Below are positions 17,137-24,576 of a stretch of DNA of 38,653 nucleotides, one piece after another; position 1 is the first letter of the stretch; every line of letters begins with the position of its first letter. The translations under genes were made by a program, and so were the position numbers. A model generated the notes under the pieces. The model was not told the origin of the DNA. It did no database searches and was given only the letters and a program-made list of their open reading frames with translations. The stretch is from assembly GCA_016927325.1 (NCBI GenBank), contig JAFGMY010000031.1, positions 1 through 38,653 of the forward strand, written 5' to 3'. This DNA comes from Actinomycetota bacterium. GTDB taxonomy: Bacteria; Actinomycetota; Geothermincolia; Fen-727; Anoxymicrobiaceae.

Positions 17137-18654
17137 ATGAGAGCGGCAAAAAGAGGCCTCAGGAGTTTCAGGCGGCACCCTGGACGCAACGCGGTAATAG
17201 TCATCCTGCTCTTTGTATGCCTTACCTTCTCGATATCCATGCTGGCTGTGAAACTTGCCGCGGACGCCCAGGTTCAGGCGGTTAAGGAGAGAACCGGAAA
17301 TTACGGTGAAGTAAGGGTCAGCTCGGATTACATGATGGGTGTGTTCCAGGAAGAGCGGGCCAGGTCCGCAGTTGAAAGGACCCAGGAGTCGAGGAGCATG
17401 AGTGAGGAAGAAAGGCGGCTGAAGGTCGCCGACTCGCTTGTTCCCGAAGATGTGACCGACCGGTTTTCCAGAGATCCGCATATTCTTACTTACGATAAGG
17501 TATTGAACGCCCAGATAGTTCTGCCGGGAATGAAAAACGCGGAACTTGAATCGGTAATGAGCCTTATCGAATCCCAGGCGCAGGAGTCCGGGCCTTTTGC
17601 CATTACCGAGGAGACTTTCTTTTTCGAGGGAAATACCAACGGCGCTTCAGCGTCGGACTTTACCCAGGGCAGAAAAAAGCTGATCGAGGGAAACCTCTTC
17701 ACCTATAAAGACCAGGAGTCGGGTAATCCGGTTGTGGTAGTCGAAAAAAACTTCGCCGAGGAGAACGAACTGAGGGTTGGGGACACTCTGAAAGCTGAAA
17801 TAAGCGAGATCAGTGGAGAAGGTGGAACGCTGGAACTCGAGGTTGTAGGGATTTACGAATCCGTGGAAGCAGAGAGAGACAGCGGAGCCATGGGCGGCAT
17901 GCTTGGTTCTTTCAACCCGGCCGGCAACAAGGTTTTCGCACCGCTTTCAATCGTACAGCGCTTGAACGACACCGCCGGTTATGTGGACCTCGGATCATAC
18001 TATTTTGACAACGTTGAGAGTACTGGAGCGGTGGTTTCCGCCTTTGAAAAGGAAGTCGGCGAAGGAGACAAGTATGAGTTCGTGACCGACAAGGCTGACT
18101 ATGTACTGATTTCAGACCCGCTTCTGAAGGTCGGGAACAGTTCAATGATCGGTCTTGCCGGTGCCCTCGGCGCATGTGTGCTTATTATAATACTCGCCAT
18201 GGTGATAACCATAAGCGGCAGGTCGAGAGACATCGGTGTATTGAAAGCGCTTGGGGCGACAGACAGGCAGGTAATGCTTCAATACGCGGTCGAGGTTGTG
18301 TGCATCTGTCTGTTGGCGATCGTACTGGCGGTCATTGCCACAGCCGTAATAAGCCAGCCAATGGGTGACTGGCTTCTTTCCGGCAGGCAGGAAGTAGAAG
18401 AGGTTGAGGAAAGTTCCGATGGAATGGGCGGCATAATGAGCATGATGGACAGGGGCCTTTACAAGGAAGGCGGGTATTTCAAGGGTTTCCTCGGGGAAAA
18501 AGAGAAGGAAAGCTCTTCACTCAACGTCGTCTTCAAGGGAAGCCTGCTATGGTATACGATGGCTATACTGATCGGTATCAGCCTGCTTGGAATGGCGGTT
18601 CCCGTTATCTGGATCTCGAGGTTGAGGCCCGCGAGAGTCCTTAGTATGGAATAG
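17137..18654 (+). CDS. MacB/FtsX-type ABC transporter permease
   Basis: 505 aa. One N-terminal TM helix (about 20-42), a large extracytoplasmic MacB_PCD domain (about 43-340), then three TM helices with the FtsX motif RSRDIGVLKALGATDRQVMLQY between the second and third. Before the last helix sits a charged insertion of about 65 residues (EVEEVEESSDG..GEKEKESS), longer than usual for the family. Four-TM type VII ABC proteins perform mechanotransmission or lipoprotein/peptide export rather than classical pore transport. Ribosome site CGGAGA before ATG. The ATPase gene follows after 13 bp. Confidence 0.88.
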   Translation: MRAAKRGLRSFRRHPGRNAVIVILLFVCLTFSISMLAVKLAADAQVQAVKERTGNYGEVRVSSDYMMGVFQEERARSAVERTQESRSMSEEERRLKVADSLVPEDVTDRFSRDPHILTYDKVLNAQIVLPGMKNAELESVMSLIESQAQESGPFAITEETFFFEGNTNGASASDFTQGRKKLIEGNLFTYKDQESGNPVVVVEKNFAEENELRVGDTLKAEISEISGEGGTLELEVVGIYESVEAERDSGAMGGMLGSFNPAGNKVFAPLSIVQRLNDTAGYVDLGSYYFDNVESTGAVVSAFEKEVGEGDKYEFVTDKADYVLISDPLLKVGNSSMIGLAGALGACVLIIILAMVITISGRSRDIGVLKALGATDRQVMLQYAVEVVCICLLAIVLAVIATAVISQPMGDWLLSGRQEVEEVEESSDGMGGIMSMMDRGLYKEGGYFKGFLGEKEKESSSLNVVFKGSLLWYTMAILIGISLLGMAVPVIWISRLRPARVLSME

Positions 18655-18667
18655 GAGGGCGGTAATC

Positions 18668-19348
18668 CTGGAAGATACAGTCAGGGTGGATAAACTGGGC
18701 AGGATATTCAAGAGCAAGGCCGGTGAAGTTGTCGCGGTGGATAACGTAAGCATGACGGCCCGGAAGGGTGAAGTGACGACGATCGTCGGGCCTTCCGGTT
18801 CGGGGAAGACAACCCTTCTCTATCTGATCGGCTCTCTTGAAGCGCCCGACACCGGCTCGATCCGGGTTTCCGGCGAGGAGATCACAGGGTCCGAGGCTGA
18901 CCTGGTCCGGTATAGAAAAGAAAGAGTCGGCTTCGTGTTCCAGTTTTTCAACCTCGTCTCGTCGCTGAACGCGACAGAAAACGTGTCTCTGCCGATGGAC
19001 CTTGCCGGGGTCTCCGCAAAAGACCAGCATTTGAGGGCGGTTGAGCTGTTGGAGAGGATGGGTATAGACGGAAGGTTGCAGAAGACACGCGCTAACAAGA
19101 TGAGCGGTGGGGAAAAGCAGAGGGTGGCTATCGCCAGGGCTATAGCGAACGATCCGGAAATAATACTCGCGGACGAACCTACAGGGAATCTTGATTCATC
19201 GACGGGGGAAAACGTCGTGAAAATACTGATTGATCTGGCTCATCACGATGGCAAATGCGTGCTTATCGTTACCCATGACGAAAGCATTCTGGAGGTCTCG
19301 GACAGGGCGTTTCATATGACGGACGGGCGCCTGGCTTCGATAAAATAG
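18668..19348 (+). CDS. MacB/LolD-type ABC transporter ATP-binding protein
   Basis: Complete ATPase: Walker A GPSGSGKTTLL, Q-loop VFQFFNLV, signature MSGGEKQRVAIARAI, Walker B IILADEPTGNLD, H-loop VTHD. The ORF-track GTG start (18686) would cut off the first beta strand and has no ribosome site. AGGAGG overlapping the permease stop is followed after 9 nt by an in-frame CTG (18668), giving the expected N-terminus EDTVRVDKLGRIFKS. No ATG, GTG or TTG lies at that spacing, so a CTG start is proposed. Product 226 aa, partner of the permease at 17137. Confidence 0.88.
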   Translation: MEDTVRVDKLGRIFKSKAGEVVAVDNVSMTARKGEVTTIVGPSGSGKTTLLYLIGSLEAPDTGSIRVSGEEITGSEADLVRYRKERVGFVFQFFNLVSSLNATENVSLPMDLAGVSAKDQHLRAVELLERMGIDGRLQKTRANKMSGGEKQRVAIARAIANDPEIILADEPTGNLDSSTGENVVKILIDLAHHDGKCVLIVTHDESILEVSDRAFHMTDGRLASIK

Positions 19349-19427
19349 AGTACCCTCTGCCTTGTTTATCTGGTTAATGATTTGCCGTATACTAATCAGC
19401 GGATGAAGCCACTTTAATAATTTTCGC

Positions 19428-19505
19428 GGTGGACGTAGCTCAGTTGGTTAGAGCGCCGGGTTGTGGCCCCGGAGGCCGGGGGTTCAAGTCCCCTCGTTCA
19501 CCCCA
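19428..19505 (+). tRNA. tRNA-His (anticodon GTG)
   Basis: Acceptor GTGGACG/CGTTCAC, anticodon stem CCGGG/CCCGG with loop TTGTGGC (anticodon GTG), T arm GGGGG TTCAAGT CCCCT, encoded CCA. The extra G at 19428 facing discriminator C is the G-1 identity element of tRNA-His. Confidence 0.95.
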
Positions 19506-19534
19506 GTAATCTCCATGTGTTCCAGTTCGGGGCC

Positions 19535-19671
19535 ATCTGCCTTCAGCCCGGGTTTATCCAGGCCCGGGATCGATACACCATAATCTTCAGCTCAGGCCTA
19601 TCCAGGCCCGGGATCGATACATCGTAATCTTCTACTCAGGCCTATCCAGGCCCGGGATCGATACACCATGA
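19535..19671. repeat. 44-bp tandem repeat, about three copies
   Basis: TATCCAGGCCCGGGATCGATACA recurs at 19555, 19599 and 19643, an exact 44-bp period, with a degenerate partial unit before it. Copies 1 and 2 differ at only a few bases in the CCATAATCTTCAGCTC part. Each unit contains the palindromes CCCGGG and ATCGAT. It lies between tRNA-His and a lipoprotein gene. Confidence 0.85.
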
Positions 19672-19785
19672 GGGGCTTGATGCCGCGGAGTTCAGGTTTG
19701 CGGCTATATATTAAGAGGTTGTGGCATTATTTTACAGAAACTATTTCTCGAAGGCTGGTTTAACTATGGCTGTGGGAGAACAGAT

Positions 19786-20145
19786 ATGAGGAACAGAAAA
19801 CTATTCATTTTTGCGATGGTAATAACAATCATTATTATGGCTTTTTTGACGGGGGGCTGCGGTGGTGGTGGCGGGGAGGACTCTTCATCGAGGATAACCT
19901 GGGTATGGCCTGATACGGGGGATGCAGGCATGGAGTTCAAGGTAACCGGGCAGGGTTTCGGAGACAGCCAGGGGCACAATTATCTGGATATCGGTGGTGA
20001 AAAAGCGGCCATAGTGGAATGGTCCGACACGGAAATTACAGCGGAGGTTCCAAACGGCCTGGAGGTAGGTCCCGTCGATGTCGTCGTATATTTAGGCGGA
20101 AATCCAAGCAACGAATTCGAATTCTATGTAGTCAAAACAAAGTAA
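19786..20145 (+). CDS. IPT/TIG-domain lipoprotein
   Basis: 119 aa. Signal peptide with lipobox TGGC followed by a Gly run, then one IPT/TIG (Ig-like) domain: GDAGMEFKVTGQGFGDSQG and WSDTEITAEVPNG..VGPVDVVV are the typical strand and turn motifs. GGGAG lies 7 nt before ATG. A single-domain lipid-anchored TIG protein, presumably a surface binding module; no enzymatic part. It is flanked by tRNA-His with repeats and tRNA-Lys. Confidence 0.85.
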   Translation: MRNRKLFIFAMVITIIIMAFLTGGCGGGGGEDSSSRITWVWPDTGDAGMEFKVTGQGFGDSQGHNYLDIGGEKAAIVEWSDTEITAEVPNGLEVGPVDVVVYLGGNPSNEFEFYVVKTK

Positions 20146-20319
20146 CCGCCGCGGTTTTCCAAGTTTTAAGACGCGTCTGAATTTGTTTCCGAACCAGCGG
20201 CTCTGATGATATTTCCAGTCAAATCAACGGCTCGCAACCGCGGGATACAGGGAGCACATTTTCGCGCCTCGTTGAATTGAAACGTCCGGAATGCTAAACT
20301 CCATTTTGCTGAACTCAAA

Positions 20320-20395
20320 GGGCCGTTAGCTCAGCAGGCAGAGCAGGGGACTCTTAATCCCAAGGTCGCAGGTTCGATTCCTGCACGGCCCACCA
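20320..20395 (+). tRNA. tRNA-Lys (anticodon CTT)
   Basis: Acceptor GGGCCGT/ACGGCCC, anticodon loop CTCTTAA (anticodon CTT), T arm GCAGG TTCGATT CCTGC, discriminator A and encoded CCA. One anticodon-stem pair is a G-A mismatch. A decayed mobile island starts immediately downstream. Confidence 0.93.
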
Positions 20396-20649
20396 TCATA
20401 TAACCCGTTAGTTAAGCGAATCTTATCAATCCAAGCATATTTGAGATATTTCGAGCCTTTCTAAAAATTCGAGCTATGTTCGAGTAAATATATCCAAATT
20501 CTAGAATTGTAATACTGGCAGCACCTTGGACACTGATCAACATACTAATTAAAAAAGCAGTAATCCGTTTCTTTCGGTAGAATTGTTGTTCGGGGTTGGC
20601 CTGACTGACATTAGACACGTAAGTGTTTGAAGATTCACAGGAGGTAGCA

Positions 20650-21252
20650 TTGGCGGACACATGGATTATCGATATCACGCATTTCGGAACAGATAGGGCG
20701 TCAATCTGGGATATACCACCGCACGCGAGGAGGCTTGCCGAATACTTCGGGTCCATTATCGGCGCGGCGACGCTTACGGGACCGGGGTTGGTGGTACATA
20801 CCGCGCTCCGGTGCAGGCGCCGTCCGGGCAGGAAGCCGTGCCCCGGGCGCATTGTGGTCGAACGGTTGGAGGTGCCTCCAGAGATCGAGTGGTCGTGCTC
20901 CTCTTGCGGCGACAGGGGTGTCCTCAGGAATTGGCGGAGGACTGGTTGGGACCTGTCCGAGAAGGGCGAATTCCTGAACGGCACAGAGAGGCGTATTGGT
21001 ATCGAGCTGACCGCTGAGCAGTACGATGTGCTACGGAAGGGAGGCGTCGCTTTCGACGCGGAGTCAGACAGGATTGTCCTGGGGGCGATTACGACCGGGC
21101 GCGGGATCGAGATCAGGGGCACCTTCGATGAGTTGGATTACTTCCTGGAATGCCTCGCCGCCGAAGCAAATCACGAGACAAATCCAGCCCGGCGGAGACT
21201 TCTGGACGCGGCATACGATGTCCTTCAAGCCGAAATGGATGCACTGCCATGA
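20650..21252 (+). CDS. Conserved hypothetical protein with CRRRPGRKPCPG and CxxCG motifs
   Basis: 200 aa from a TTG start with AGGAGG 5-6 nt upstream; the ORF-track ATG at 20623 lacks a ribosome site. The N-terminus ADTWIIDITHF, the basic cysteine-containing stretch RCRRRPGRKPCPG, the WSCSSCGDRG knuckle followed by W..TGWDL, and a C-terminal helical region with an LDYF..CLAAEAN segment look like a widespread uncharacterised family I recall only as hypothetical. The two Cys pairs may bind a metal. GC content is visibly higher than the flanking island, suggesting separate acquisition. Function unknown. Confidence 0.7.
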   Translation: MADTWIIDITHFGTDRASIWDIPPHARRLAEYFGSIIGAATLTGPGLVVHTALRCRRRPGRKPCPGRIVVERLEVPPEIEWSCSSCGDRGVLRNWRRTGWDLSEKGEFLNGTERRIGIELTAEQYDVLRKGGVAFDAESDRIVLGAITTGRGIEIRGTFDELDYFLECLAAEANHETNPARRRLLDAAYDVLQAEMDALP

Positions 21253-21330
21253 AGCGGTTCCAGGCATGGTGATGACGCTCTTAAGATATAAGTCACTTAT
21301 AGATATGGTGCCGGGTTTTGATATGTGCGC

Positions 21331-21639
21331 TTATGGCAATATCTGATTGATAAACGGATCAAATCTTATATCAGTTATGAATATTTGATATAAGCTTTGA
21401 TCCAGGCAGAACCACTGATTAGCGCGGAACTGCTTGACGTTTAACGCTTTCCATTGGAGCATTGGTTGATTCTTAATTTTGATTTGAAGATCCGGATCAC
21501 CAGTAAAAAGTTCCGGGCGGATTTCGTCCTGGTCCAAAAGAAGGTTCAAGAATTCCAATTCCTCATGAGTAGTTGGAGTAAGTATTTCCGGGTTACTGAA
21601 ATCCGGCAGGGGATACCGGGTATTGTAATCCTTTAACAA
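21331..21639 (-). pseudogene. Fragment resembling the C-terminus of an AbiEii-type nucleotidyltransferase
   Basis: The minus-strand frame contains HEELEFLNLL, IRPELFTGDPDLQ and QPMLQWKALNVKQFR, which recalls the C-terminal region of AbiEii/AbiGii toxin-family proteins. No nucleotidyltransferase core precedes it; the upstream side runs into the AbiEi promoter. The same motif series recurs at 23982-24152. The family match is from memory; a translated search would settle it. Confidence 0.5.
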
Positions 21640-21682
21640 TGGTATATAATGTTACCAGATAATAACCTAATGCGGTAATGTT
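21623..21682 (+). promoter_or_regulatory. Promoter and possible operator of the AbiE locus
   Basis: TTGTAA (21623) and TATAAT (21645) are spaced by 16 bp, a good sigma-70-type promoter. Downstream, TTACC (21652) and GGTAA (21674) form an inverted repeat spanning the leader up to the antitoxin start. AbiEi antitoxins are known to autorepress by binding inverted repeats in their promoter, so this is a plausible operator. Confidence 0.5.
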
Positions 21683-22459
21683 ATGACTATGATAAAAACA
21701 AGCTTAACCAGACGAGAACTGCATATTTTAGAGAAAATCATCTCAAATCTCGGCAATATCGTTTATATCGAAGATATCAACAAACTTTTCGAGCAAGACT
21801 ATTCTCTTCAGGAGATAAGGCGTCAAATAAGTTTATTGACCAAACGGGGTTGGTTGGTCCGGATCAAGCGCGGTATTTTTGCCGTAGCCAGTCTTGAATC
21901 TCACGGTTTCGCCGGTGTGTCGCCTTTGGCGGTTTCACAAATACTTGTGCCTGAATCATATGTATCATTTGAATTCGCTTTTTCACATTACGGCTTATTT
22001 GATCAGCTGCCTTCAAAGCTTACCGCTACAACATCGATTAAGCCCAAGAAATTTACTTTTCAAAACTTGGAGTATGAATACAGAAAGATCAAACCCGAGC
22101 TTTATTTTGGTTACGTTGAGATAGCAGAAAGCGGCAGGACGGCGAACATCGCCGAGCTTGAAAAAGTCTTTCTCGACTTTCTCTATTTCCGGATAGACAC
22201 CTATAGCATTGATCTGCTGCTGGAGAAGGTGAATGAAGGCAAAGACGATCTCGACCTTAAAAAACTATTCAAATACGCGAAAAAATACCCTGTGTCTGTA
22301 AAGCGTCGTCTTGGCTATCTCTTAGACCTGGCCGATATTCCCTCTGACTCTTTGCATAGAGAGGTCAAAACAAGGCGGGATTTCTCCAAATTAACCAACA
22401 CGTCAGACAAGTTCAACGCGAAGTGGCGCATCTACTATGAAGATCGATTTAATAAATAG
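21683..22459 (+). CDS. AbiEi-type antitoxin / transcriptional repressor (type IV TA)
   Basis: 258 aa. An N-terminal winged-helix region (TRRELHILEKIIS..LLTKRGWLVRIKRGIFAV) is followed by the AbiEi core, with PESYVSFEFAFSHYGLFDQLP, the family's most recognisable stretch, and a helical C-terminus. In AbiE systems this protein represses its own operon and counters the nucleotidyltransferase toxin AbiEii without direct contact. The toxin gene overlaps its 3' end by 23 bp, the standard order. This antitoxin frame is intact although the toxin is broken. Confidence 0.85.
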   Translation: MTMIKTSLTRRELHILEKIISNLGNIVYIEDINKLFEQDYSLQEIRRQISLLTKRGWLVRIKRGIFAVASLESHGFAGVSPLAVSQILVPESYVSFEFAFSHYGLFDQLPSKLTATTSIKPKKFTFQNLEYEYRKIKPELYFGYVEIAESGRTANIAELEKVFLDFLYFRIDTYSIDLLLEKVNEGKDDLDLKKLFKYAKKYPVSVKRRLGYLLDLADIPSDSLHREVKTRRDFSKLTNTSDKFNAKWRIYYEDRFNK

Positions 22460-23195
22460 ATCACAGCTTTCCATCGTCAATAAGAGCAACTACCGCTATC
22501 CTTTGGCTGAAGCCGAGAAGGATTACTTCCTGGCGGTAGTTCTAAAGATCCTCTTTACTTCACCGCTTGCGGAAAAGCTCGTCTTCAAAGGTGGTACAGC
22601 TTTGCATCATCTATACCTTGACCAACTGCGATTTTCTGAAGACCTTGATTTCGGAACCATAGACGAAATTTCAATTAACGATATTGAAGAAGTCATCGCT
22701 CAAACTGAATTCCTGGAGATTAAGAAAGTTTCAAAGTCTGACTTCTCTTTGAAGATTAACCGGTTGAAGTTTACCGGGCCACTTGGTCAACCAAATTCTT
22801 TGAAGATCGACATTGATTTGTGACTCAGGATATTCTCCTGCTGGTACTCGAAATGCCATATCACAATATTTTCAACATTCCAGTCAAAGTACAAGGAATG
22901 GACCTTTCGGAAATTTGCGCTGAAAAGGTTAGGGCAATAAACGAGCGAGCCCGTTACCGGGATTTCTACGATTTGGCAATGGCATTCAAGAAGAAGAAGA
23001 TTAACCCAGAAGTTATAGTCGCAACGCTAAAAAAAGAAAGAGCTAAGGAAACCACTTTCGATTGATCAGATTAGAAAGAATCTTGATATAGCCCAGATAG
23101 CAAAAGACAAGGGTCTTGAAAATCTTTTTTACCGTGAAGAGATCGAAAGAAAGCAGATTGAGCAAGTTCTGGAAAAGATTCTCTCTCTTCTTTGA
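22437..23195 (+). pseudogene. AbiEii-type nucleotidyltransferase toxin with two frameshifts
   Basis: The first piece (22437-22823) has the nucleotidyltransferase motifs FKGGTALHHLY, RFSEDLDF and the third acidic strand LKIDIDL. The frame stops after IDIDL; a 2-nt TG duplication near 22818 would explain this, since removing it continues as TQDILL. The second piece (22820-23065) holds the family helix LSEICAEKVRAINERARYRDFYDL. Near the A-rich run at about 23030 the frame shifts again, and the third frame continues IRKNLDIAQIAKDKGLENLF to the stop at 23195. Total length (~250 codons) matches the family, so the gene is recently inactivated. Confidence 0.8.
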
Positions 23196-23283
23196 ACCTA
23201 ACCTGGGCTCAGAAACGACAATTAGCGCTCGAATGTAATAGTAGTCTCGCTGGTAGTTGTAGTAGTAGTTGTAGTCTAAAAAA

Positions 23284-23715
23284 CTATTTATTAATTGATT
23301 TAATTTCTTGAGACATAAATATCAGGTTTTTATTTGTATTGGACAGCAGAGCATCAGCGCGCAGGGCGGCATCACCCAAGTCAGAGATCATTAGATGGCT
23401 GCAGGTGTCCAGTGTCATGGTTGCGGAGCTGTGGCCCAGGGCGGACTGCACGGCCTTGATAGACGCGCCGCACCCGATAAGCTTGGTGGCGAAGCTGTGT
23501 ATCAGGGAATGCATCGTTACATGTTTGAGCTCTGCACGGTCTAGCGCCTGATTGAATCTTTTTCTCGGCATTGAAGGGTCAGGTGGAATAGCGCTGCTGT
23601 AACTGAATAGAAGTTCATCCGGTTTGTGACGGCCTATCTTTTCGGAGTGTTGCTCGAGTATTTCACTCAATGTATTTAGAAGAGGCACCGCCCTTACAGG
23701 CGGCCGGTAGGAAGA
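23284..23715 (-). pseudogene. Truncated, catalytically defective tyrosine recombinase
   Basis: Only the C-terminal catalytic region remains, from YRPPVRAVPLLNTL. The fold landmarks HSLIHSFATKL, LGHSSATMTLDT and SHL are clear. The canonical HxLRH arginine is Ile (ATA, one base from AGA) and the nucleophilic Tyr of LDTYSH is Cys (TGC, one base from TAC). The N-terminal DNA-binding domain and first catalytic Arg are missing. It was presumably the integrase of the tRNA-Lys island. Confidence 0.85.
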
Positions 23716-23767
23716 AAGAAACGAGATAGTATTGGTAGCAGTAGAAGATGTAATTCAATAAAAGAGG

Positions 23768-23795
23768 AGCTCCTGGTTTTGACCTGGGGCTTTTT
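23768..23795 (+). terminator. Terminator-like hairpin
   Basis: AGCTCCTGG/CCTGGGGCT stem (one T-T mismatch, one G-U) with loop TTTTGA and five T residues. No plus-strand gene ends just before it; it could be a displaced terminator from the pre-insertion locus. Confidence 0.45.
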
Positions 23796-23981
23796 AAGTG
23801 GGGGAGGGACGCGCGGAAAACACGGTAAATGTTGACCGCATGGATCCCCTGAACTATATACTCAAATGAGTGTCATACATATAAGTTTAATTGTATTCAG
23901 ACCGGATACTTGATTGATCGAGGGCTTAACCTGAGGATGATACATCGGTATTCGGAGTATGTATTTTCTATAACTATGTCT

Positions 23982-24152
23982 GACCCGCGCGGTATTGCTT
24001 GACGTTTAATGCTTTCCACCTAAGCAGCACTTAAGCAGCGGCTGGTTTTCTGTCTTTATTTGGGGATCCGGGTCGGTTGTAAGGAGATCCGCCCGGATTT
24101 CACCGTTATCATGTCGAAAGTTTAAGAACTTCAATTTCTGTTCCGTAAATGG
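23982..24152 (-). pseudogene. Second AbiEii-like C-terminal fragment
   Basis: Minus-strand translation gives LKFLNFRHDNGEIRADLLTTDPDPQIKT and, after a short out-of-frame segment, WKALNVKQYRA, the same motif order as at 21331-21639. DNA identity to that fragment is visible too (GCTTGACGTTTAA(C/T)GCTTTCCA). Frame breaks and missing ends show a dead fragment, too degraded for the ORF track. Confidence 0.5.
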
Positions 24153-24576
24153 TAAGAAAATAGATGGCCAATGTAATTGAGGTCAAGGTTTACTGAAAGG
24201 CGTGGGTGCCGGAAAATAGAATAGATTCAGAGCGGTGCCACCTCTGAGTGCCAGAATGCTTCCCGGACACTTGTGTGGTCTTTACACATTCTTTACACGA
24301 ATCAGGCATATTTCGAATGGAATATTTATCACGTGAAGGCCTACTCTGAGATCGTGCAGGGTTATGTGTTGATAACCGATGGTTTCGGGTGATTGTGCCG
24401 GAATTGTATATCTCAAATACAGATAATAACCGTTATCTACCAACGCGATCAGCGAATGAGAGAACCGGGCGGAGGCCAAAGAGAGCATATTCATTTGCTC
24501 GGGCGAATATGCAACTTTCCGGTTGGGATTTCTCAGGATGGATTGATCTGTTTGAAAAGGCAGGGGAATTGCACAG
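24153..24576. other. Leader region of the potassium cluster, no gene recognised
   Basis: About 420 bp without a supportable gene. AGATAATAACCGTTATCT (24421-24438) is an imperfect inverted repeat that could be a regulator site. I checked for a c-di-AMP (ydaO-type) riboswitch, often found before K+ transporters, and saw no convincing core. Confidence 0.4.

Larger units (their letters stand above)
20396..24152. mobile_element. Decayed integrated island next to tRNA-Lys
   Basis: Between tRNA-Lys and the potassium cluster lies a mostly AT-richer stretch with an orphan GC-rich gene, an AbiE-type toxin-antitoxin locus, two more AbiEii-like fragments and a broken tyrosine recombinase. The contents and the tRNA position fit an integrated element in late decay. 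I looked for a second copy of the tRNA 3' end (GGTTCGATTCCTGC) at the far side and did not find one, so the right boundary is only approximate. Confidence 0.6.

Noticed and set aside
19535-19671. Possible CRISPR array
   Set aside because: The 44-bp units are contiguous without unique spacers, only about three copies, and no cas gene is near.
20412-21122. 236-aa minus-strand ORF
   Set aside because: It crosses from GC-rich to AT-rich sequence, lies antisense to the better supported gene at 20650, and shows no domain pattern.
23236-23280. TAG/TTG trinucleotide-rich stretch as a regulatory repeat
   Set aside because: Short, imperfect simple sequence in decayed DNA; nothing indicates function.
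20340-24152. Clean attL/attR pair from the tRNA-Lys 3' end
   Set aside because: No second copy of the tRNA end was found to the right, so exact element borders cannot be claimed.
24300-24576. c-di-AMP (ydaO-type) or other riboswitch upstream of trkA
   Set aside because: Location is suggestive, but I could not find the conserved core segments or a closing stem.
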